From Echinometra lucunter (taxonomy: Eukaryota; Echinodermata; Echinoidea; Camarodonta; Echinometridae): a DNA stretch of 64,000 bases. Below the pieces are notes generated by a model. The model saw nothing but the letters and a program-made list of their open reading frames with translations. It was not told the origin of the DNA and did no database searches. Below are positions 49,001 through 61,000 of the stretch, piece after piece. Positions within the stretch are counted from its first letter, which is position 1. Every line of letters begins with the position of its first letter. The translations under genes and the position numbers were made by a program. The stretch is from NCBI GenBank assembly GCA_029962745.1, contig CM057165.1:21966126-22030125 (forward strand). The letters run 5' to 3'.

Positions 49001-52000
49001 TTTCAAGAATTTGATTGGTCCACAGCTTTTGCAGCCAGGTGACAAAAAAAAAATAACTCCTGCGTCTGCAATATTTTTTTTGTCACCCCTTATCCCATAG
49101 ACTTGTGCACTACATTGTTGCAGGGATTTGGTGGGGGGATTTGTTGGGGGGATTTGTTGGGGGGATTTGTCGCCTCATATCTGAACAAGCCTTTGGGCTT
49201 TAGGGTAATGCTTTGCATCACCAGGGGCTTGTTCCTCATGGGTCACCAAATTTTAAAGTACTGTAAATGCTGTTATTTTCGCGTGATTAAATTTACGCTC
49301 TGAGCGACCCAAGAACATATTCGTAGGTTCTTAAATTTGCACTACACAATTGCTCACTCTCAAAAGTGCCAGATTTAATTTGATTTTTCAATGCATATGA
49401 AATCGTGCTGATATTTTCATGAGTTCTAGAATTTATGCTTGCCGAAAATAGCATGTGAATCGCGAAAATTAATGTACCATCTATATTTTTCCTTTTTACA
49501 TTATACTAATCACCTGAAAATACAGCTTGTTTAAATCAACCCTCGATCCATCCCCCTTAAAAACAAAAACAAAAACAAAAAATTAGCAGCATTATATTTT
49601 AAATTCATATTTTGAATATAGTAGAGTTACATTTAACCCTAACATGCAGAACAAAATGTATACTGGCCAAAACTCAAGAATAGAGTGGTGATAGAGTTTT
49701 TTTTCTGCTTCATTGCACCCGCACTGAAGTGGAAAAAAAATCTACCACCACTTTATTAAGCATCTAGAAAGGGATTAGGGCCAGCATTTTTATTCACTAT
49801 CAAGGGGGAAGGGGGAACGACATTTTAGGAAGCTGAAGCCTTAATGCTCCTTCCCAGGACGAAATGAGAAGATTTTGCCTTTCCGATATATGGAAACTGC
49901 TTTTTAACCACCCCCTTAGAAAATATCATTCATTAGCATGCGAGGTCGCATAGTGACAAAGGAGGTACTACTACTACTAGTACTTTGTTTTTGGTTTGTT
50001 TATTTTCATATCTATTTTTATGTTTAATTGCAGAGCCGTGACTAAGTTCCTCAACCTATCCAGTGTCTTGGAAGTGGTTTATGAAGATTTTGTCAACTCT
50101 TGGCATATCATACTTATGTAAGTACTCTGTTGTACTTTTCAAAAGTAATTTTGTGAAGTTTGGAAGCAGCTCCAATGAAGGGAAGGTTCATATTTCTGTT
50201 TTACTGAATAAAAACACAATTTTTTGTCAATTTGCAAAAAAAAAGTTTCCATTGACTTTAGAAAAGTAACGATGCAAATTTTCCATGTGCAAAAAAAAGT
50301 GCGGGTTTTACAGTTCTTGCAGGGGCACTGTGGTATATTGTTGAAGGCTCTTATTCTCTTGAATACTAGAGGCCCGAGAGTTCGATTCTTGCTTGGTTTT
50401 TATATCTGTGGACAATGTGTGAAGCCCACATTTATCCCTTACAGATGTACACCTGTCAAAAGCCCAAGATAAACTTGAGCTGAGCTGAGCTATGGAAAGT
50501 GTGTGTTGTACTGATATCAAATGATACTCAACAAAGGAGAGGAAAGAAGAAAGAAGAAGAAGAAGAAGAAGAAGAAGAAGAAGAAGAAGAAGAAGAAAGA
50601 AGAAGAAGAAGAAGAAGAAGAAGAAGAAGAAGAAGAAGAAGAAGAAGAAGAAGAAGAAGAAGAAGAAGAAGAAGAAGAAGAAGAAGAAGAAGAAGAAGAA
50701 GAAGAAGAAGAAGAAGAAGAAGAAGAAGAAGAAGAAAGGAGGAGGGGGAAGAGGAGAAGGAGAAGAAGATGAGGAAGAATAAAAAAAGAAAGAAAGAAGG
50801 AGAAGAGGAGGAAGGGCAGACATAATATTGCCTTTTTCCATATTCATTTCCTGGCACCATAACCGACATTAATGTAAAGATTTAAAGTCTATAAAAGGCA
50901 CTAGCTAAATATACATGTATTGTCATAAATTGTTGGTGGCCCGGCAGAAGGGAACGAGCGCCCTTGACCGGCAAAAGGGAACTAAGAGACATGTGGTCAA
51001 ATATTGAGATACTTAAGAAATATGTGAATAATTACTCCAAGAAATTTATACCAGATCTATCCCGTAATGTTCTTGAAGTAATGATTCGTAGATTTCTTAA
51101 AATGTCTCAGTATTTGACCGCATGTCTCTTAGTTCCCTTTTACTGGTCAAGGGCGCTCGTTCCCTTCTGCCGGGCAGCCGACAAGATATTGTGACTTTTC
51201 TAGAACTTTTTTTTTTTTTTTTCTTCCAGTGGTCTAGGTATTGGTATGGTCCTGTCTATGGTCTGGTGTTTTATTATGAGATGGATAGCTGGTGTGATGG
51301 TCTGGGGAAGCATTCTGTGTCTTCATGCTATACTTGTAGTTGGTAAGATCAAATGCCTCTGTTGTTAGGTCTTCTTCTCATGTTGAGAAGATAAGAGAGT
51401 TCATGGTAACACAGCTTTGGCATTACTTGAAAAAGGCGCATAGTGCACTGTTTATTATACTCAGCTTGTCTGCTCGTGGGGAAATGATATAATTGTAACT
51501 TTTCAGTTGATATGCAACTCACCATTGTATATTGCTAATAGTAGAGTGCATATCTCTTTTGGAAATAAAGAGATAGATATTGCGACGAGCATGGTTCGCC
51601 TCGCCGGCTGACACGGCTACATTGTCAGGATGCCCCTTGCCTGGCCGAGCTCCCCGTCCGTCTGGTCATAGTATATGACCACTGCTGATGGCTGGAGCTG
51701 CAGGTGCTCGACTATCACCAACCGTTGTCTCGTCACTTACTGCTCATCACCAGCCCTACCAGCAATCATCCATTCGTCGAATGCAATTGATCACCCTTCT
51801 CGCCTTGTCACAGCAGCAGACAATTGATCATCCTTCGAACAGTCAAGCACCTAACTCTATCCACTCACCACTAATCACTGTCTCTCTTGCTCGTTAATTA
51901 GTCGAGATAATCACTCTGAAGACTTGCTGATTAATTTAGTAACATCTTTAATCTCCATCTGCTACACGACATTCATGGGAATGCAACACAATGTTACAAA

Positions 52001-55000
52001 TCAGCATGAACAGAAAAACAGGCTGCAGCTCAGAGTACATGCCTAATGAAGACCTCGGTGAGATCCATCGTGCTACAATGGGGGCGGATACAGCATGATG
52101 GCAGCTAGAGCCTAACCACACAATCCTAACTCATCAGACATGTACTTCACTATTATTCATATAAGAAATCATTAAAATAACAGTTAGCAAAATTAACACT
52201 TTCACTCATAACAATATAACCCAACTGTAACCAATGATTCTCGTCCAAATAACTTTTCCAACAAATAATCTATCAAAAAGAGTGATAACAAACCCCCCCC
52301 CCATATCCTTAAAATATGCGAATTATGCAAATTTTCCTTCATTGCCGAGTATCTATCAGATACGTTGCCCCGTACGTTCCAAGCCCCATAGGTTTACATG
52401 TTATACCTAGTGCGTACGTAACTCCATGACATATAAACAGATATGCTGCTTGTTACATTATGTAAAAATGGTATATCAATTTTGGTAAATTTGAGATATT
52501 TGCAATTCAAGTTGCTAAAATATAAAGAAAACAGTAAGAAATTATAAGATACTTTCTGTTGTAATTTAACCCAATGGTTACCGGAACAAGGTGCCCCTTG
52601 TATTTAGTCCATAGGAATGAAAAAATTCAGTAGTGAGCAGGTTAAAATGTTTTTCTTGATATATATTCAGTAAGTGGGGTGTCATATAGAAGGCACTTTT
52701 GGTTTCATACTATGGTGATATTACTTCAAAAATGTGAAAAATTGCCTTCATCAGTTTTTGCAGTTGAACTCTTGAAATATTTGATTTTTTAAATTTGATA
52801 TCAATCTAACCGATTTTTCAATATCACTACAGATAATTACGCATGGTTGATAAGAGAATAATGCTGTTTTTGCTTGCCTGTTTCATGGTTCTACAACACT
52901 TTTTTCTTTCTCTAGGAATGTATTGTTGTTTCAAGCAGTACCAGGACCTAGAGAATGTTCCAGGATCAATGGAAGCAATTATGTTCACAACCAACCTGGA
53001 CAGCTATCTTAGACTCCAACAGACTTGGCTGATCATAGGTATGAATGTCTTTCAACACAAGGCTTTTCTTTACGGTATAAAGTGAAGCAATTGATCACAT
53101 ACAACATGACCATCTGAATTTGTCTTATTGCCAGAAAATCAGAATACATTTTGTTTTTTAATGTCACAAGTTTCTCACTGAAGTTTTCCCTTTCCAAGAA
53201 AAAATAATTTCCCAAACATAATGTTCCTGCACACTTTTTAAGATGCCTTTTTTCTTTGAATGCTAATGTGACAGACCCAATATCCACCTTTAAAAGAAAT
53301 GAATGATCATTCATTAATGGAAAATTGCTTTCAGTCTGTGAAAAAAATGTAAGAAAGTTAGGTTTGCATACCAACAAGTAAGATCACTTTTCTTGCAAGA
53401 TCACACAAGTGACAACCAAATTTTGTTATTATTTATTATTATTTTATTTGGCAAATAACGTCACATAATACAATAACATTACAAACAGCAAATGAGACAA
53501 AATCAGTAACAAACATATATTTGAATATTACAATAGCAGGTGCATCTGGTCAGGCTGCCCAGGTATGGGAAAAGTTAACTTAATAACTGTAGTCCGCGGA
53601 CCTCCCTCCCTATACCTGACCAGACGCACCTGATATTGATGAGTTTAAAAAAAGAAAAGAAAAGAAAAGAAAGATGAGAAGGAGAAAGAAAACATTGATA
53701 AACATTGCATTAAAAGTTATAGAGTTGCAATTTCAGGACATAAAATCCATAATTGTTATTAATCATTACCACCATCATCACAATTATTGTATGACCCCTG
53801 AGAGAAGACTATATGATCTCATTTGAAATGATTTCTATCTATCTGTTGTGGTAATATTGGTATCTAAAATTCCGTAGTGAGAAACTTATGCTGCGTACGG
53901 TATATGTGATAATATACATTACATTTTGTTTTTTTTTGTTTCTAACAGGTATTGTCTTGCTTGTAGTGTTTCTCATCCTGTTCCTCTTGACCATATGCCT
54001 GTGTACACGTATCCGCATTGCTATCGAGCTCATCTCGGAGTCTAGCAAGTAAGTATAAGGTTGCTTCACAGTGAAAACCATTTCTCTATTGCAATGAAAA
54101 TGGTGTCAGAGAGGAGTGGTCTGGGCCCTGTTTCATAAAACTTGCTATCAATAACAAGTTGCAATAACTGTTGTAAGCTACTGAAATCCTTGCATCTGAC
54201 TTGCTGAGAGTAAACTTGTCATAGAAATGTGGCAGTTGTTACTGATAACAAGTTTTATGAAACAGGGCCATAACACTTGACTGAAGGTGCAAACGACATG
54301 GGTTCAAACTTCAGTGTGGCAGTAGTGTCCTTTGGCAAGACATTAGTCTATTTGCTGCTCTCCACCCAGGTTTACATGTACTAGCGAGGACATGAATACC
54401 ATTGTGTTTTGTTTAGTATTGTGAGCATCTGCAAAAGATGCATTGCTTGAATGCCTACCATTAAGTTGAGAAGGTGCATACATTGTTTGCAGGATAAGCC
54501 TGAATCTGGAGACCTAGGTGATAATAGTGCACCTAGAGACATCAGTGCCTAGAGACATCAAGGGTGTATAAGGGGAGCATTCCATCAAGTGTCTTGTCAG
54601 TGATTTTTACCGACAATTATAAGCTACTGAAATCCTTGCATCTTATTGGCTGAGAGCAAATCTATCATTAAGAATCACTGACAAGTACACTTGATGAAAT
54701 GCCCCCAGGTGTTAATATAATAAAAATGTTATTATCATTAACAATTAAAGGCCAATAAATGCAGTTCTTCAGTGTGATTATTTACTTTGGGGGGGGGGAA
54801 CTTCTGGTCTGAACCCCTTTTTACCAAGACTGGCTTATCAGCTTATTTGGAAGGAGAAAACTAAATCCTAAATCCATGTATTATTTCTATTTATTTATTT
54901 ATTTTTTGCTCTTCAGAAAATATACCCCCACTCCCCAGTCTTGTAAAATCCTTCATCTGTATGTGGTCCATAGTGTTAGCGTGACAGAACCAAATGTGAC

Positions 55001-58000
55001 ATGCACTATACAACAGAATATTATGCACTAACAATATGATTTCTAACATTATATACATCATTTCATCATTCACATTTTTTGTTCTCTCTTTTTCCAGGGC
55101 TGTGAGCTCAATGTGGAGTACTCTGTTCTGGCCAATTGTCCCATTCCTACTACAAACTGGGATCATTGCACTCTGGGCTGTTATTGCAGTGTATCCTTTT
55201 AACAATCATCCACTTTGATTTGTTGATTTTCTTTTTGAGTATTTACCATAGCTGAATCAGAAAAGGATCTTCAGAGGCTTCTGGATGTAGTAGTAAGGGG
55301 ACTGGATATCAATTACAAAAAGACAGAGTGCTTGGTAGTCTCCAAGAAGATTAGTCCAACATATAACTTGGAACTGAAAGCACAGCTTTGTGTCCATGTT
55401 GAGCTTCCTGGGGGGGGGGGGGTGTTTCACAAAGACTAAGATTGACTCAAATTGCTCTTAAACTATGGCAAGCCATTCATGCCACTGTTTTTCTTTCACC
55501 ATCGGTCTCTCAAGGGATGCGCAGGTCAGTGTCACAAATTTGAAGAATTTACATTTTTTGTTATCTTCATCAATGAACTATAAAAAATCGTCAATTCTTC
55601 AGATTTGTGACCATGATTTGCAAATCCTTTGAGAGATCCATGGTGAAAGAAAACAATGGTATGAATGGCCAGCCATAGTTAAGTGCAATTTTAGTCAATC
55701 TTAGTCTTTGTGAAACACCCACCAGGATAAGAGTACTGAACTGTTATTCCATCCAGTACTTACGTATTGAAGTAAAACCTGGACTTAAACCTCAAACTTG
55801 TGAAAATGCCTGGAAAGTTGTGAAATATGGTTTTTTAAGGAGAATGATGAAGATCCCTTGGACTGAAATAGTGAGTAATGAGGAAGTTTTGAGAAGAGCT
55901 GGAGTGAAAAGAAAACTGATGTTTGAGCTGATGATTAGGCAGTTTAAAGTCATGGGACACTTCATACATAAAGAGGGCTTAGAGAAACTTGCTTTGACAG
56001 GGAAGATTGAGGGAAAGAGGAGAAGTGGAAGGAGAAGAATACTTTGGATGGACAGTCTGCAGAAATGGTTAGGGGAGAGAGGAGTGAAAGATGAGGGAGT
56101 GGAGCTCATAGAGAAGGCTAGGAACCAAGGGCTGTGGAACAGCATGATTGCTAAAGTCTATAGATACATGTATGGCACTTAGGAAGAATCTAGAGCTTTC
56201 ATTACATGACAAAAATCATCTTTTCCTGTTGGGTTAAAGATATAATGCTATGATTTCATGTTGTAATAATTAAAGGGTACAATGTAAGTCCACCCTACAA
56301 ATTTCACTGTTTCAATAAAAGGAGATAAATTTGAACAGCATTTTAAAAAGGAAATGAGCAAATCGGTCAAAGAATAAGAAAATTACACTCATTTACATTT
56401 TCTAGTAAACTACTCTCGGCTCTGCAAATTGGCAACACTGATGACATCATATGCGAGCAGGTACTTTGTACATGAAATTTCACATTTTCTCAATTTTCTT
56501 GGAAGTTACACATTTTCCAACCCCCATAGTGAATGTATGTTCAGAAGAATTGCTTTTTAAATAACATACTTTGACTATGGGGTAAGAAAATGTGTAACTT
56601 CCAAGAAAATTGAGAAAATGTGAAATTTCATGTACAAAGTGAATGGAGAGCTGCTTGCACATGATGTCATCAGTGTTGCCAATCTGCAGAGCCGAGAGTA
56701 ATTTACTAGAAAATGTAAATGAGTGTAATTTTCTTATTCTTTGACCGATTTTGTCCATTTTTTTTTAAATGCTGTTCAAATTTATCTCCTTTTATTGAAA
56801 TAGTGGAACTTCTCGCGTGGACTTTACCTTTAAGAAATGCCGTAACTGGTATTTTAGAAATATTGCTGAAGAAATGAAAAAATTGGTATGCATTGTTTTG
56901 AGATTAGTCCTTAACTTCCCATCTCTTCCAGTTATCTTGCCACTTCACAGCAGCCCATGTATGAGGTCTTCAATTCCACATCAACTAACTTCACTGGAGA
57001 GACATGTAATATTGATGTAAGTTAAAGAAAAATATCGAATTTATCTTGCATCTTGTGGCATGTATGCTAATCGTAAATTTGCAGTGATATGCAAGTTACT
57101 TGTCTTCGTAAATTTGAAGTAAAGTGAGAATGAGAGTCAAATTGGCCTGTACAGCTTCCCTTCTAGAAAATCTATGAAAAGAATATTATTGTCCAGTCAA
57201 ATTAATTCTTTTTTTTATTTTGGCTTTTTCTTTTCGGTTCCCATTTATTTTATTAATAACATTGAATATTGCCAATAACTTATAGGTATTAAATACACCT
57301 TTTCATTGTGCATACTTTCCTTTCCTTTTCCCTGTAATTCATCAAAATTTTGCTGTCTATGTGATTCATCTGTTTGCCCATTCCTCTGTATTCCTGTATA
57401 GCAATTTCGAAAGAAAAATCTATTCAGGCAGATATCTTCCAAAGCATATAATGTAGATTTTGAGACATTTTCAAGGATATTCTCACCTGTTCATACATTG
57501 CTTGTTTCATTTTTCATCTTTTTTTTGTTTGCACTTTTATCATTGTGAGTATTATTTAGGATGTGTCATCTACATCAAGATAGTTCAGATATTTTGTGTG
57601 TTTTTATTTTGTATATTTTTCTGCCGGCATGCTCTGTGATCTAAATAAAGTGTATTTATTATCTTGTTTTAATGAATTTAATGAAAATCTCACATGTTCA
57701 GTAGCAACAACACTGAGTTGTAATACAAGAAAATATGTTGTTGTTACTCCATTAAAAATCATCAAATTCCTTTACATGATATGTCAAGTAGTAAATTTAG
57801 CATCATTTTGAAATGTGTTTCTTTTACCACAGACTTTTCCCGAGGATTCAAACTCCAATGTAAACGGCCCTTTTATCATGTTTTCTTTTTGCCATATTTA
57901 ACATATTGTATATTTCCTCTAATCTTTATAATAATTTAATAAAGATTTTAAGCCTAATAACTTGGCCTTATGTCTTTAATAATCCTAACTTATTCAAATG

Positions 58001-61000
58001 CTCTAACCACTCTAACCAAAAAGTTTTCAAACAACATGAATCCCTAAATTGAGAGGGTTTTAAAAGAACATATTGTCATAAACATGATACTATATTATGC
58101 CACTGGTGTATCTTTTTTCTGTCTTGATATTGAATTAATCCGCACTTTAAATGAACTTCAACTTTTCTCTAAATCAAATTTTGTTTGTGTTTGGTATAGA
58201 CATTAATACCCAACATTTCGGAATAGGGTCTGCACTTATTTCCTCTGTGTGTGGTGCATATTATCTAAAGTCTAAAAATTCATCAGAAAATGGGAGGGGG
58301 GGGGAGGGAGGGGGAGGAGGAGGGGGGTCAGAAAAGTTCTTGACTTTGATTGAATATGTTTTCTTAGTATATATTTTCTATTTTTATGCTAGTCTCCAGG
58401 ATGAAAATATTTCCGATAAAGTTTAAAAACTATCTTGCCAAAAGACAATGATTTCAGATTGATGTACTTCATGTACCGTAAGATTTAACGGAACTACCCG
58501 TATCCACCTTCTGATGCTGTTATTGTTACTTTGATATGCACCAATGGTTACCTATATGCTCTGTAGATGTGTTTTATTTTTAAGCCCAGTATCTAAATAA
58601 TATGGACTGGCCTTGATATGACATATATTGCCCAAATTAGATCATATCGCCCGAGGCAGGAGCCGAGGGTGATATGAATCTATTGAGGGCAATATATAAA
58701 AGTCATTTCTTGGAAGGCCAGTCCCTATTATTGTTATCTATAAGACATCTTGAGCAAATTCATGACAAAAATGAAAGTTGATTATACATATACCCGGCCT
58801 TCTGTTATTGTCTTGACGTGATTCCCAGCGATTTCCAAAATTAGTTTTCCATGTCATGCTCCATGAACTCCAGGCCAGGTTCCAATACATGTACATGTGC
58901 GCAGTAATATGCAAATTTCATCGCACTCGATCACGAATTTTAAACCAAGTTTGATTGTTTGCACATGCTCAGAATTTCTTGTATGCGAAAAAAACGTGTG
59001 ATTTGGAAATTATGGACCTGGCTTTCTGATTGATATGGACTTTTCTCTAAATTGAATTGATATGATTTAAAAATTGACCTGCTGAGATGTCTTGTATAGA
59101 TAATAATTACTGTTAACAGTTAACATCTTTACTCTGTGTACAGAGGAGCCAAGGAAATTGCTGCATTTGAAAATTGCAAATTTCAGCAAAATCATTTGGC
59201 ACAAAAACTCCATAATGACAGCCTCCCTTACACCTGGCTTTGTTGACAAACACATGATTGTTCTCTTAATTTGAAAATGAAGAAAGCTTGAACCAAGTGG
59301 AGATTGTATGGGAAGCCATCAAGACACGAATCTTTTGCTGCTTCAAGCATGACTATACTGTTGTAAAAGCAAATTTTAAAAATAACATTTCCTCACAAAA
59401 ATAGCTCATTCATTCATTTTATTTATTTCAAATTCTCATAAAACATTTAACAACATACATTCTGTAAAAAAAGGTAATGCATATATAAAATACATAAATA
59501 TAATATAAGAATCTGGAGGAACTAGCAGAGGCAATTAGCCCTTCAAAGGCTGGTCTTCTTGCACATTCTGATTCTCTGTCTCTTTCTTTCAATCTGTTTC
59601 TTATTTTTTCATTCTGTAAAAAAAGGTAATGAATATATAAAATACATAAATACATTATAAGAATTTGGAGGAGCCAGCAGAGGTCATTGACCTTTCAAAG
59701 GCTTGTCTCCTTGCACATTCTAATTCTCTGTCTGTCAATCTGTTTCTTTTATTAAAAATTTTAATGATATATTTGCAAAACCTTAATTTTGCTCTGACTT
59801 TACTTACAAACAAATCAGAACTAAAACACTGTCGCTAAAAGCATAGAATTATAGTTTGTACTTGTATACATGCTAAATTGCCAAATGACCAGAAAAATCC
59901 CTTTACTCTATATGCATTTATATGTATCAGTGCGAATATACTCAGAATTAAATTTGGCCAAAAAGTTGCTATGCTAGCATGCTAGACTAGATTCAAACTG
60001 TAATCTTTGTATTCTATTAATTAATTAATTAATTAATTTATTTATTTATTCATTTATTGACTTACTTATATTTCTTCAATAATACTGTGCAATAAACAAC
60101 ATACAATTGTGCATTTCTTTGTATGATTAGCAGTAAAAGAGAAGAAAAATGAGGTGAACCAGGGGGGTGTTTTATAAAGCTGTTCATAAAGTTACGCATG
60201 AATTTATGAACGACTCGAATATGAAGTGCCAAATGGGATGCTCAAAGTTTTTCCTGACGTTTTAAAAAAGTGTGACTGCATTTCCCATAATCTCAATTAA
60301 ATTGACAAAAATTATACTTCGCCATGAAAATGTTTGTAAAAAAACGTAATGTTAATCTATGTCTGCATATTTATGACCATATTTATGTAATTTATTTATT
60401 TAGCTTGCCAAATTCAAACCGTTCGTAAAGTCATTCGTAACTTTACAAACAGCTCTATGAAACACCCGTAGGAGAAGCAAAGCTTGTAAATTAGGTCCCG
60501 TAGAAGATAATTTTGCTCAGAAAAATAAACATTAATGTGCACTATTTCATAATTTATAGGAGTGCTTGATATATTCATGATGGTGAGAATTCTCGCATGA
60601 TATTGTTTCCTTAGTATTAAAACCATTATTTAAAATAACAGAAATAGGAAGTAGCACAGATGCTTGTATATGCATGTAATCGTTAGCAATATGAAGTGTA
60701 GCATAAAGCTTTAAGTGTATCTGGAGATTGTTTCGAAAAGCTGTTAGTACAGTTACAAATGACTTTACGAACAACTTGAATATGGCAAGCCAAATGGGAT
60801 TCTCAGTCGTAAATTGCATCAACTAAAGGTGAAATATGCAGATGTAGATTAACATAATAAATTGTTTACAAACCTTTTTCTTATTAAAGAAGTACATGTT
60901 TTTCCACACTTTAATTAAGATTATGGGAAATGCAATCATACCTTTTTACACATCAGGAAAAACTGGGCATTCTATTTGGCACTACATATTCAAGTCATTC

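Noticed and set aside
50308..50869. Poly-Glu, poly-Arg, poly-Phe and poly-Leu frames
   Set aside because: Direct translation of the GAA repeat inside an SLC44 intron.
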